A DNA stretch of 10,449 bases from Pseudomonadota bacterium (GCA_021848555.1 JAJZUN010000061.1:1-10449), one strand, 5' to 3'; positions 1 through 7,040 are shown, numbered from the stretch's first letter. The notes: generated from the sequence alone by a model not told the origin. Numbers and translations: made by a program.

Positions 1-81
1 ATCGGCATCGGCGAGGGCATAGACGACCTGCGCCCTTTCCTCGCGCAGGATTTCGCCGCCGCCTTGGTCGATTCGGACTGA
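1..81 (+). CDS. ftsY: Signal recognition particle receptor FtsY, C-terminal end (partial)
   Basis: Only the last 26 codons and a TGA stop are inside the window; the gene begins upstream. The visible residues include IGIGEGIDDLRPF, which matches the conserved C-terminal motif of the FtsY/Ffh SRP GTPase NG domain (typically [IV]G[VI]GE..DDL.PF). FtsY is the membrane-associated receptor that docks SRP-ribosome complexes at the Sec translocon. The next gene, ftsE, starts 25 bases after the stop on the same strand. The order ftsY-ftsE-ftsX is a well-known proteobacterial cluster, which supports the call despite the short fragment. Confidence 0.9.
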   Translation: MGIGEGIDDLRPFLAQDFAAALVDSD

Positions 82-106
82 GCCCGCGCTTGTACGCCCA
101 GCCTCG

Positions 107-760
107 ATGATCAGCTTCAGCCAGGTACGCAAGAGTTATCGCGGCGGCCATGAGGCGCTGGCCGAACTCAGCTTCGCCATAGACAGCGGCGAGCTGGTGT
201 TCATTACCGGCCGTTCCGGCGCGGGCAAGAGCACCCTGCTCAAGTTGATCCCTGCGATCGAGCGTCCGACCAGCGGCACCGTGCTGGTGAACGGCCAGAA
301 CATAGGCAGCATGCGCCGCGCCGCGATTCCCTACCTGCGGCGCAATCTCGGGCTCATATTCCAGGACCAGAAGCTGCTCTACGACCGCAGCGTGTTCGAC
401 AACGTCATGCTGCCGCTCGCCTTCACCGGCCATACCTATAAGGATGCGGCGCGGCGCGCGCGCGCCGCGCTGGACAAGGTGGGCCTGCTCGCACGGGAAA
501 AGGCCAATCCGGTCACGCTCTCGGGCGGAGAGCAGCAGCGCCTGTGCATTGCGCGTGCCGTGGTGAACCGCCCCGGCATTCTGCTCGCCGACGAACCGAC
601 CGCCAGCCTGGACTCGACCTCGGCCGCCGAAGTCGTGGAAATGTTCCGCTCGTTCAACCAAGTCGGCGTGACCGTGCTGATCGCCACTCACGACGAAGCC
701 CTGGTGCAGCGCCTCAATCCGCGCGTGCTCGCGCTCAAGCAAGGCAGGCTGGAGTCATGA
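107..760 (+). CDS. ftsE: Cell division ATP-binding protein FtsE
   Basis: A 217-residue ABC ATPase, normal for FtsE (about 220). Visible motifs: Walker [10 protein letters not shown] at residues 35-43, signature LSGGEQQR at 138-145, Walker B ILLADE at 158-163, D-loop SLDS at 167-170 and switch histidine at 195 (IATHDE). The sequence [16 protein letters not shown] after the Q-loop is typical of FtsE rather than of transport ATPases. FtsE with FtsX forms a membrane complex that drives periplasmic peptidoglycan hydrolase activation at the septum. The ATG at 107 has no strong Shine-Dalgarno sequence, but it gives the expected N-terminus and lies 25 bases after ftsY, so translation may partly depend on the upstream gene. 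Its stop overlaps the ftsX start by four bases (ATGA), indicating coupled expression. Confidence 0.95.
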   Translation: MISFSQVRKSYRGGHEALAELSFAIDSGELVFITGRSGAGKSTLLKLIPAIERPTSGTVLVNGQNIGSMRRAAIPYLRRNLGLIFQDQKLLYDRSVFDNVMLPLAFTGHTYKDAARRARAALDKVGLLAREKANPVTLSGGEQQRLCIARAVVNRPGILLADEPTASLDSTSAAEVVEMFRSFNQVGVTVLIATHDEALVQRLNPRVLALKQGRLES

Positions 761-1662
761 GCAACTGGCTGCGCCAGCACTGGCAGACCCTGGTCCTGAC
801 GCTCAGGCGCCTCGGGCGCAGTCCTGGCGCCGCGCTGCTCAACGTCATGGTGATCGGCATTGCGCTGGCGCTGCCCCTGGGCGGCTACATGCTGCTGCAG
901 AATCTGGGCGCGGTCGCGCACCGGGTCGCCGGTACGCCTCAAGTGAGCCTGTTCCTCGCCCGCGACGCGGACCAGGCCGACATCGCCGCGCTGCAAGCGC
1001 GCCTGAAGCAGCTTGCGGGCGTACGCGGGCTGCGCTTCATTTCGCGCGAGCAGGCGCTGCAGGACCTGAAGCAGTCGGAAAACTTCGCCGACGTGCTCTC
1101 CGCGCTGCAGACCAATCCCCTGCCCGACGCGTTCGTACTCGAGACCGCCGGCGGCGCGGCCGAGCTGGAACAGCTGGAACCGCAGCTCAAGGCCTTGCCC
1201 AAGGTCGCGCATGTGCAGCTCGATTCGGCCTGGGTAAAGCGGCTGGAAAGCCTGCTGCAGCTGGGGCGGACCGCGGTGCTGATCCTCGCCGCCTTGCTCG
1301 CCTGCGGCCTGGTCGCGGTGACGTTCAACACCATACGCCTGCAGATCCTGACGCAGAAGGACGAAATCGAAGTAAGCAAGCTGATCGGCGCGACCGACGC
1401 CTTCATCCGCCGCCCTTTCTTCCACCTGGGCCTGATCCAAGGCGCTCTGGGCGGCCTGGCGGCCCTCGCCATCGTGTACCTGTGCACGCTTGTCCTCAAC
1501 CGCAGCATCGGCGAACTGGCTCAGCTTTACGGCTCGGACTTCAGGCTCAGCTTTTTCGGCCCCGGCGACTGCCTCGCGCTGCTGGCCTTTGCCGCTATAC
1601 TGGGCTGGCTGGGCGCCTATATGTCAGTGAGCAGGCACTTATCTGGGATAGAGCCCAGATAA
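757..1662 (+). CDS. ftsX: Cell division permease-like protein FtsX
   Basis: A 301-residue integral membrane protein that partners FtsE. The start is the ATG at 757, which overlaps the ftsE stop as ATGA; the reading frame is open further upstream, but that part overlaps ftsE and is not coding. Layout: cytoplasmic basic N-terminus, TM1 around residues 26-48, a large periplasmic domain around 50-170 (including FISREQALQDLKQ at 94-106, typical of the FtsX extracellular domain), then TM2 around 172-193, TM3 around 223-247 and TM4 around 270-292. The segment KDEIEVSKLIGATDAFIRRPF at 201-221 is the conserved FtsX/MacB-family cytoplasmic loop. A perfect inverted repeat spans the stop codon. rpoH, often next in proteobacteria, is not seen. 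Confidence 0.94.
   Translation: MSNWLRQHWQTLVLTLRRLGRSPGAALLNVMVIGIALALPLGGYMLLQNLGAVAHRVAGTPQVSLFLARDADQADIAALQARLKQLAGVRGLRFISREQALQDLKQSENFADVLSALQTNPLPDAFVLETAGGAAELEQLEPQLKALPKVAHVQLDSAWVKRLESLLQLGRTAVLILAALLACGLVAVTFNTIRLQILTQKDEIEVSKLIGATDAFIRRPFFHLGLIQGALGGLAALAIVYLCTLVLNRSIGELAQLYGSDFRLSFFGPGDCLALLAFAAILGWLGAYMSVSRHLSGIEPR
1639..1662 (+). terminator. Stem-loop at the end of ftsX (possible terminator)
   Basis: A perfect nine-base-pair inverted repeat, TTATCTGGG (1639-1647) and CCCAGATAA (1654-1662), encloses a six-base loop and includes the ftsX stop codon. Its position at the end of the ftsYEX cluster suggests transcript termination or 3' end protection. No run of T follows, and the stem has only three to four G:C pairs, so it is not a classical intrinsic terminator. 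Confidence 0.4.
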
Positions 1663-1990
1663 ATGCATTGATCAGGCCGGTTCGGCACGGTGGCCACCAA
1701 CTAATCTAGATAAATTCATTCCACTGAAATTTTTGGATGGAAACGACATAGATATCTGATTTCTGCCCAAAACCAACATTGATAACTGAACTATGCAAAA
1801 GACCTAAATTTGATCGGTATTGAACTTCGAACGTCAGATCGGTGAGTCGCTTATATCTCGGAAATTGGCAAGAACTTAGGGAAATCTATTTCAAGCCACG
1901 CCCGGATCTTGTTGTTGTCCTGAACAGAGATGGACCGTCGAAAACGCTTGAGTCGACCGACACACCGACATGACAACTTTTATGTGGCTT
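1663..1990. other. Convergent intergenic spacer, AT-rich, no convincing gene
   Basis: These 328 bases separate the converging ends of ftsX (plus strand) and the ABC ATPase gene (minus strand). Base composition is clearly more AT-rich than on either side. I translated both strands. The longest open stretches are about 50 codons on plus (ending in TGA near 1970) and about 57 codons on minus (ending near 1707). Neither has a good start or ribosome binding site, and I recognise no family. A seven-base direct repeat GATCGGT occurs at 1812-1818 and 1837-1843. No tRNA or classical terminator was seen. The sequence may be decayed DNA at the edge of an inserted region. Confidence 0.6.
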
Positions 1991-2866
1991 TTAAACCAGT
2001 TCGGTAATGCCCCGTGACCCTACTTCGATCGAGAATCCCCCGAGGCCTCCGTCTTTCAGCTCGCCGCCCATCGCTTTCAGGCTTTCTTCGCTGATCAGGT
2101 TGCGCAGCTTATGTTTGATTGCGAGGTACTCTGGCGTTGAGACCATCTCCGGCGTGCGCGGCCTGGGCAGTGGGATCGGAATCTCGGCCTTAATGAGCCC
2201 GGGGCGCGCGGTCATCACGTACACGCGGTCGGAAAGGAAGATGCTCTCGTCGATATCGTGGGTAATGAACAATACGGAGAGACGGAAGCGCTGCCACATA
2301 TTGGTGAGGATCTGCTGCATCACGACGCGCGTCTGGGCATCGAGCGCGCCGAATGGTTCATCCATCAGCAGCACCTGCGGGCTGGTAGCGAGCGCGCGCA
2401 CGATACCGACGCGCTGTTTCATCCCGCCCGAAAGTTGCTCCGGGTAATGATTTTCGAATGCGAGCAGGCCCGCGAGCCCGAGCAGGGTGCGCGCTGCTTG
2501 TTCGCGTTGGCTCTTGCCCATCCCTTGTTGCTTGAGCCCAAACTCCACGTTTCTGCATACCGTGAGCCAGGGGAACAGCGAATACTGCTGAAACACCATG
2601 CCGCGATCCGCGCCTGGTTTATCCGTGGTTTTGCCGTCGACGGTTACGAATCCTTCGCTGGGCCGCACGAAGCCTGCCACCACGTTGAGCAGTGTCGACT
2701 TACCGCAGCCGGAGGGGCCGATGATGGAGATGAATTCGCCTGGCCACACCTCCATCGACACATCGCTTACCGCTTCAATCGCCGCGCTATTACGACCGAA
2801 GCGCACCCGCAGGTGGTCGATTTGAATATGCCCGGTGCTGGGTTCCTTGCTTTTTAGCGGGATCAT
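1991..2866 (-). CDS. ABC transporter ATPase, sulfonate/taurine/nitrate family (SsuB/TauB/NrtD-like)
   Basis: A 291-residue cytoplasmic ATPase that energises the importer encoded just upstream. Motifs: Walker A GPSGCGKST at 50-58, Q-loop VFQQYSLFPW at 91-100, signature LSGGMKQR at 145-152, Walker B VLLMDE at 165-170, D-loop ALDAQTR and switch histidine at 203 (ITHDIDE). LFPW after the Q-loop and GMKQRVGIVRALA are characteristic of the SsuB/TauB/NrtD subfamily. The start is the ATG at 2864-2866: the open frame extends about 100 codons further upstream, but that part is a shadow of the permease gene. GGAGG lies about eight bases upstream, and the ATG overlaps the permease stop by four bases (ATGA). 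About 35 residues beyond the usual domain end in a Gly-rich tail. The exact substrate cannot be read from the ATPase. Confidence 0.9.
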   Translation of the reverse strand: MIPLKSKEPSTGHIQIDHLRVRFGRNSAAIEAVSDVSMEVWPGEFISIIGPSGCGKSTLLNVVAGFVRPSEGFVTVDGKTTDKPGADRGMVFQQYSLFPWLTVCRNVEFGLKQQGMGKSQREQAARTLLGLAGLLAFENHYPEQLSGGMKQRVGIVRALATSPQVLLMDEPFGALDAQTRVVMQQILTNMWQRFRLSVLFITHDIDESIFLSDRVYVMTARPGLIKAEIPIPLPRPRTPEMVSTPEYLAIKHKLRNLISEESLKAMGGELKDGGLGGFSIEVGSRGITELV

Positions 2867-3798
2867 GTGCGGCCTCCATTGGCGTGAGCGGGCAGCCAGG
2901 GCATGAGCAAATTGCCGAGCAGGCGGATGCCGCCGCTGCACGCGAGGCCCAGCACGCCGATTACGATCATGCCGATAGCGATATCGGCATATTGAATCAG
3001 CGAGTAAGCTTCCCAGGTGAAGTAGCCCACGCCGAACTGACCGGAGATCATCTCCGCCGCGATCAGCGATACCCACGCCGCGCCCATGCCGATCGCCAGG
3101 CCGGTGAAGATGTGCGGTAGCGCGGCCGGCAAAATGACCTGTCGCAGCAGCGCCGGTTCCTTGGCGCCGAGGCAACGTCCGGCGCGCAGCAGCACCGGAT
3201 CGACACTATTCACGCCGTGAATAGTGTTGAGCAAAATCGGAAAGAACGAGCCAAGGAAGGTGATGAACACGATGCTGGTCTCGTTGGTCGGCCAAAGCAT
3301 GATAGACATCGGCACCCAAGCGATGGCTGGAACCGGTCTGAGTACCTCGAACACCGGCATCAGCAGGCCGCGCATGATGCGATATTGGCCGATCAACAAA
3401 CCAAATGCGACACCGAGCCCGGTCGCAATGCCAAAACCCAACAGAATACGCCGCAGACTGATCCACATATTGCTGTAGAAGCGATCGCTATGCATCAGCG
3501 TGGTGGCATCCGCGAGCACCCCGCCCGGCGATGGAATATTGTCGAAACGGATGTAGAAATCCCAGCGATACTTGGTGGCGAAGTACCAGAACGCGACAAA
3601 TAGACTGAGCGAGAGCGCCGCCAACAGCATGCTGGGCAATACGCCGCGTAGCCATGCAGCCAGGCGCTGCGCTGGCCACGGCGCGCGCGCCGTGGCTACG
3701 GGTTGTTCTGGCTTAGGCGCCAGCGCCAGATTCGGGGGGGCTGCCGCCACGCCATTTGGCGCGGCGCTATCGTAACCCGGGGTTAGCACAGGATGCAT
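2863..3798 (-). CDS. ABC transporter permease, sulfonate/taurine/nitrate family (SsuC/TauC/NrtB-like)
   Basis: A 311-residue inner-membrane permease of the binding-protein-dependent (BPD_transp_1) type. After a Pro/Ala-rich N-terminal cytoplasmic region of about 50 residues, hydrophobic segments appear around 53-74, 113-137, 143-168, 173-193, 229-252 and 270-298, consistent with the six-helix fold. The coupling-loop (EAA) motif is at about 205-235 (RAGRCLGAKEPALLRQV followed by ILPAALPHIFTGL), as in SsuC/TauC/NrtB. The start ATG at 3796-3798 lies 12 bases after the binding-protein stop, with a weak AGGA further upstream. The stop overlaps the ATPase start. Together with its neighbours it forms one complete importer. 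A homodimeric permease is typical for this family and no second permease gene is present. Confidence 0.9.
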   Translation of the reverse strand: MHPVLTPGYDSAAPNGVAAAPPNLALAPKPEQPVATARAPWPAQRLAAWLRGVLPSMLLAALSLSLFVAFWYFATKYRWDFYIRFDNIPSPGGVLADATTLMHSDRFYSNMWISLRRILLGFGIATGLGVAFGLLIGQYRIMRGLLMPVFEVLRPVPAIAWVPMSIMLWPTNETSIVFITFLGSFFPILLNTIHGVNSVDPVLLRAGRCLGAKEPALLRQVILPAALPHIFTGLAIGMGAAWVSLIAAEMISGQFGVGYFTWEAYSLIQYADIAIGMIVIGVLGLACSGGIRLLGNLLMPWLPAHANGGRT

Positions 3799-3810
3799 TT
3801 TTCTGGCGTC

Positions 3811-5250
3811 CTACTTTTTCGCGGCGGCCAACGCTTCCGTGTAGTCCGCCAACTTGCCGCCATGTTTCGCCACCCACGCTTGCGCATCTTTCTTCAGCAT
3901 AAACGGCACGATCTCGGGCTTTTTCGGATTCTTGGTGTCGAGCGCGAAGAACGCTTTATCCACAAACAGTTTGATGCCGTAGGTCTTGTCGAATAAGTAG
4001 GCCACATCGATTTTTTTGCCTTGCGACAGGTCTTGCTTGATCGCGCTCAGCGTGCATACAGGCGAGCTGTATGCGGTCAGCGTGCCACCCTCGACCCACA
4101 CTTCACCACCGGCGCGCGGCACTTTGATCGGTTTCTCGCATAGCGGGTCGATGCCGCCGATCTCGTAGCCCGCGTAGCTCGCCTTCTGCTTATCGTAGTC
4201 CAGGCCTTTTTCTTCGAATGCCTGTTTGATGTAAGTCTCGTTTACCCAAGCATCGGCATTGAACTCCTTCACCCGGCCCATGCGTTGTAGCACGCCCGTA
4301 TCGTACTTGATGGCCTGGATCCATTTCGGCTTGATGGTCGGGTCCAAGGTGTGAATGCCGCTCGGGCCGAGAAAGAGGTAGACAACTTCTTTCTCTATTT
4401 TGGTCCATGCCGCAATCTGTTCCGCGGCCATCTTGGGGTCCTTGCGCACCCAATCGTTCGCATCCATTAAGGCCTTCAAGTACGCCACGACGAACTCAGG
4501 ATACTTGTCCGCGAAATCCTTGCGTACCACGATGCCGTGGAAAGTGGGCACCTTGGTTTCAGTGCCGTCAAAAATCTTGCGCGCGAAGCCGCGGAAGGGC
4601 AGCAGTTCGGCAAAAGGAACAAAATCGGCGTGCGCGTCAATTTTGTGTTCCTGTAGATTCGTGGTGCCCACCTCGGGACTTTGGTTAGAAAGCGACCAGA
4701 AGTCGTCCTTCCAGCCGCGGTCTTCCATCGCCTTCAACAACATGCCGTGAGCGGCGGAACCGAACGGCACGGAGACTTGCTTGCCCTTGAGATCGGAAAG
4801 TTGGTAATAGGGCGAATCTTTATTCACGACCAAGCCGTTGCCGGAGCCATCTGCGTTGTAAGCGATAACCGCAACCAACTCGCTTCTGGTTTCCGGGCTG
4901 GATTGAAAAGTGGCGCCGTTCACCAACAACGGGTAGTCGCCCATCATGCCGATCTGCAGTTTGTCGGCGAGCATGCCGGAGGTTACAGGAGGACCCGAGG
5001 TAAAATTCTGCCAATCGATCTTGAATTGAATATCTTTGTATTTGCCGGTTTTGGGCAGATACTTTTCCAGCAAGCCCAGCTTATTGATCACGATGCCCGC
5101 AGTGACGGTATTGGTCGTGGTGTTTTGTATGCCGATGCCGACCGTGACGACTTCCGCCAGCGCGCTTGTGCTGCAAGCGGTAGCCAATGCAAGCGTTACG
5201 AGAAGCGTTTGTACACGCCGAGTGGAGCAGAGAGAGACAAGCGTTTTCAT
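3811..5250 (-). CDS. Periplasmic substrate-binding protein (SsuA/TauA/NrtA type) with C-terminal NosL-like extension
   Basis: A 479-residue secreted binding protein that would capture an organic sulfur or similar anion and deliver it to the permease. Residues 1-32 form a Sec signal peptide: basic MKTLVSLCSTRR, hydrophobic core, and an ALA/E cleavage site at 32/33; an imperfect lipobox (ATAC at 23-26) makes a lipoprotein less likely but possible. Residues 33 to about 350 have the type 2 periplasmic-binding fold seen in aliphatic sulfonate, taurine and nitrate binding proteins (SDLKGKQVSVPFGSAAHGML at 152-171). Family members usually end near 320-350. Here about 125 further residues (355-479) carry DPLCEKP, VEGG, FVDKAFFAL and FMLKKDAQAWVAKHGGKL, which resembles the NosL copper-protein family. 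The ribosome binding site is strong (AAGGAAGGTGAT, 5254-5265), and a sigma-54 promoter lies about 55 bases upstream of the start. Confidence 0.88.
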   Translation of the reverse strand: MKTLVSLCSTRRVQTLLVTLALATACSTSALAEVVTVGIGIQNTTTNTVTAGIVINKLGLLEKYLPKTGKYKDIQFKIDWQNFTSGPPVTSGMLADKLQIGMMGDYPLLVNGATFQSSPETRSELVAVIAYNADGSGNGLVVNKDSPYYQLSDLKGKQVSVPFGSAAHGMLLKAMEDRGWKDDFWSLSNQSPEVGTTNLQEHKIDAHADFVPFAELLPFRGFARKIFDGTETKVPTFHGIVVRKDFADKYPEFVVAYLKALMDANDWVRKDPKMAAEQIAAWTKIEKEVVYLFLGPSGIHTLDPTIKPKWIQAIKYDTGVLQRMGRVKEFNADAWVNETYIKQAFEEKGLDYDKQKASYAGYEIGGIDPLCEKPIKVPRAGGEVWVEGGTLTAYSSPVCTLSAIKQDLSQGKKIDVAYLFDKTYGIKLFVDKAFFALDTKNPKKPEIVPFMLKKDAQAWVAKHGGKLADYTEALAAAKK

Positions 5251-5253
5251 AGA

Positions 5254-5265
5254 TCACCTTCCTTC
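5254..5265 (-). promoter_or_regulatory. Strong ribosome binding site of the binding-protein gene
   Basis: Read on the minus strand, AAGGAAGGTGAT ends three bases before the ATG at 5250 and contains AGGTGA, a close match to the anti-Shine-Dalgarno complement. It is the best site in the operon, consistent with the high binding-protein expression usual for ABC importers, and it fixes the start codon. Confidence 0.75.
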
Positions 5266-5303
5266 TGATAAGTAATGCGTATCCGACTCATGCTTGCAAG
5301 TTG

Positions 5304-5319
5304 AGCAAGCTCTGTGCCA
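5304..5319 (-). promoter_or_regulatory. Sigma-54 (RpoN) -24/-12 promoter of the ABC importer operon
   Basis: On the minus strand the sequence reads TGGCAC-AGAGC-TTGCT. This agrees with the sigma-54 consensus TGGCAC-N5-TTGC[AT] at every fixed position, with correct spacing of the invariant GG and GC. The predicted transcription start is near 5294, giving an untranslated leader of about 43 bases before the binding-protein ATG. Sigma-54 promoters need an AAA+ enhancer-binding protein, often bound 80-200 bases upstream. A palindrome is found at such a distance (5456-5478). The regulator is not encoded in this window. Confidence 0.75.
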
Positions 5320-5373
5320 GCGAGAAAACGCCTATTTCCATAGCTATTCACGCATTTGTCGCTAGTCTGCTAT

Positions 5374-5601
5374 TCAACCTGGTGCAAAGCGTGTGCCGCG
5401 CGCACTTCGCCAGTGCGTTATGCGACCTCTATTGTTTCCAGGTAGGCGTTGTAAGCCGGAACCCTCGGAATGTTCCGGATTCGTGTCTTGACCAAAGTTA
5501 GGTTGTTGGGGCTCTAGGCCCAGATAGGTCTTGCCGATCTTGCCGCGAAAAGGCAATTCCGGCAGGGGGAGCTTCGAACGATCACGATCTTTCTTAACCA
5601 T
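5374..5601 (-). pseudogene. Truncated arylsulfatase, N-terminal fragment
   Basis: A 75-codon frame whose first ~36 residues (to about 5494) look like the start of the large arylsulfatase family: LPLPELPFRGKIGKTY followed by LEPQQPNF matches the usual leader (LP.P..PF.GKIG.TY..S.PDWP) that precedes the PNVLL..DD metal-binding strand. After residue 36 the similarity stops and the remainder is unrelated. No metal-binding Asp, C-x-P-x-R motif or any other catalytic residue remains, so the product cannot be a sulfatase. The start is authentic: AAAGGAG lies about nine bases upstream, and the ATG overlaps the anSME stop by eight bases (ATGGTTAA), the arrangement of translationally coupled genes. It is best read as the surviving 5' end of a second sulfatase once co-transcribed with its maturase. 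Confidence 0.6.
5456..5478. promoter_or_regulatory. Palindrome, candidate enhancer-binding-protein site
   Basis: A perfect seven-base inverted repeat, CCGGAAC-N9-GTTCCGG, also contains the nested near-palindrome CGGAATGTTCCG (5466-5477). It lies roughly 160-185 bases upstream of the predicted sigma-54 transcription start, a usual distance for an upstream activator sequence. No T-run accompanies it, which argues against an intrinsic terminator for the truncated sulfatase frame that crosses it. The role is inferred from position and symmetry only. Confidence 0.45.
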
Positions 5602-6997
5602 GACTTGCTTCTCCTTTAGTCGTGTTTTCCTGGATGTCGGTGGGCAATGTCATAATCTCGTCCGCGAAACGCCCCTTGCGGAGGAGGCCCGCCATGGTCT
5701 TCATGGGACCGTCGATGTGCGTGAAGAACGCCTTGTAGCCGGCGCACAGGTAATTTAGCCCAGCCTCGCCGTCGGGCGTCTTGATGAATCGGTTGCGCGG
5801 GCATTCGCCGTAGCAGGCGAACAGCACCGGGCACTCCTTGCAATATTTCGGCAACGTGTCGTACTTGCTCTGGCCGAAGCGGCGCTGCTTCTCCGAAGTG
5901 ACCAAGGTCCTGAGCGGGGTTTCCTTGACATTGCCCAGCCGGTGCTTTGGTTCGACAAAATGGTCGCAGGAGTAGACGTCGCCGTTGTGCTCCAGCGCCA
6001 GGGCGCTGCCGCAGGTCGGCGCGATGATGCAGGCGTTGTGCTGACCCAGCCAGCTGCCCAGCGCAACATCGAAGGTCGTCACGTATACCTTGCCGACGTC
6101 GCGCTGCACCCACTCGTCGAAGATAGTGCTCAGAAACCGGCCGAACTTCTCCGATTGCACCGTACGCTCGGTCACCAGGTTTCCTTCTTGCCTGTAGAGT
6201 GGCCGGTCCTTGCCTTTCAGGCCGCTCCAGCCCTGGTTGGCGAGGGTGATTGTGTGCTCGGTGGCGCGTTCGACGATGGGGATCAGCTGTATGTACTGGG
6301 CTTTCAACTCGTCGCGGAAAAAGTGGTACACCTCGAGCGGATGATCGGCGTTGGCGGCATGTATGGTGCAGAGGACGTTGACGTCGACGGCGTGCTTCTG
6401 CAGGCAGTTCCAGCCGCGCAGCACATCATCAAAGCTGCCCTCGCCTTGCTTGTCGATGCGGTAGGCGTCGTGCAGGGCGCGCGGTCCGTCGATGCTCAGC
6501 CCCACCAAGTAGTTGTGCTGCTTGAAGAACGCCGCCCACATGTCGTCGATCAACGTGCCGTTGGTCTGGATGGTGTGCAGGATGCGCTGGTGCGGCTTGC
6601 GGTACCGGTTCGCCAGTTCAACGGAACGCCGGAAGAAGTCCAGGCCGCGCAGCATCGGCTCGCCGCCTTGCCATGCGACGTGCACTTCCGGGCCCGCGGA
6701 CGACTCGAGCAACTGCCGGATGTAGCTGTCCAGCGTCGCATCGTCCATCAGCGGGCTCTCGCGCTCCGCGTAGAGGTTCTCCTTCGACAGAAAAAAGCAG
6801 TACTTGCAACTCAGGTTGCAAGCCGCGCCCGCGGGCTTGGCCAGAAGGTGGAAATCCAGCGTGGCGTTAACCGGAAGCGTACCCTTAGCCGCGCGGCGCG
6901 CCTTCGCCCCGCCATCGCGGAGCGAAGGTTGGTCCGTTCCGCGGCCTTGCATGGCGGTTTCTTCCGTGGCTTGCGCGCTTGCCTTCTGTGCGGACAT
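5594..6997 (-). CDS. Anaerobic sulfatase-maturating enzyme (anSME), radical SAM/SPASM
   Basis: A 467-residue cytoplasmic enzyme that oxidises the active-site Cys (or Ser) of sulfatases to C-alpha-formylglycine without oxygen, using S-adenosylmethionine. The radical SAM motif CNLSCKYC supplies Cys60, Cys64 and Cys67; the SAM-binding GGEP is at 111-114. The SPASM domain contains eight cysteines (323, 329, 344, 386, 389, 395, 399, 418), whose spacing is that expected for the two auxiliary [4Fe-4S] clusters of anSME. SIDGP at 168-172 is also typical. About 40 residues precede the normal family start (DFHLLAKPAGAAC). That leader is low-complexity and its first 34 codons lie in the 145-base direct repeat, so the true start could be internal (Met16 is one option). 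No strong ribosome binding site is seen for the ATG at 6997. The natural client is the neighbouring Cys-type sulfatase. Confidence 0.92.
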   Translation of the reverse strand: MSAQKASAQATEETAMQGRGTDQPSLRDGGAKARRAAKGTLPVNATLDFHLLAKPAGAACNLSCKYCFFLSKENLYAERESPLMDDATLDSYIRQLLESSAGPEVHVAWQGGEPMLRGLDFFRRSVELANRYRKPHQRILHTIQTNGTLIDDMWAAFFKQHNYLVGLSIDGPRALHDAYRIDKQGEGSFDDVLRGWNCLQKHAVDVNVLCTIHAANADHPLEVYHFFRDELKAQYIQLIPIVERATEHTITLANQGWSGLKGKDRPLYRQEGNLVTERTVQSEKFGRFLSTIFDEWVQRDVGKVYVTTFDVALGSWLGQHNACIIAPTCGSALALEHNGDVYSCDHFVEPKHRLGNVKETPLRTLVTSEKQRRFGQSKYDTLPKYCKECPVLFACYGECPRNRFIKTPDGEAGLNYLCAGYKAFFTHIDGPMKTMAGLLRKGRFADEIMTLPTDIQENTTKGEASHG

Positions 6998-7040
6998 GAG
7001 TCTAGGAAACCGCTCCGGTTTTCGGTACGAAGTCGAGCGG
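6896..7040. repeat. 145-base direct repeat, copy 1
   Basis: Identical to 8846-8990 except for one base (C at 6950, G at 8900), in the same orientation and exactly 1950 bases apart. Read on the minus strand, it contains the last codons and stop of a sulfatase, a seven-base gap, and the first 34 codons of the maturase. Beyond 7040 similarity continues to about 7075 but drops to roughly 80 percent (7 mismatches in 35 bases); beyond 6896 it ends abruptly. Confidence 0.95.

Larger units (their letters stand above)
5266..5493. other. Intergenic control region of the ABC operon
   Basis: Between the binding-protein gene and the recognisable end of the truncated sulfatase there are about 230 bases without a believable gene. 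They hold the sigma-54 promoter and the upstream palindrome listed separately. A 66-codon plus-strand frame starting with TTG at 5301 has no ribosome binding site or recognisable sequence and runs through the promoter, so it was not called. Confidence 0.6.

Noticed and set aside
688..1440. 250-codon minus-strand open frame
   Set aside because: It is antisense to ftsE/ftsX; its Gln/Arg-rich composition is typical of a shadow frame in GC-rich DNA.
1800..1975. Possible ~50-codon remnant gene in the spacer after ftsX
   Set aside because: The composition is protein-like, but there is no credible start or ribosome binding site, and the opposite strand has an equally long open stretch. No family was recognised.
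5301..5501. 66-codon plus-strand frame starting with TTG
   Set aside because: It has no ribosome binding site or family resemblance, and it runs through the sigma-54 promoter and the palindrome.
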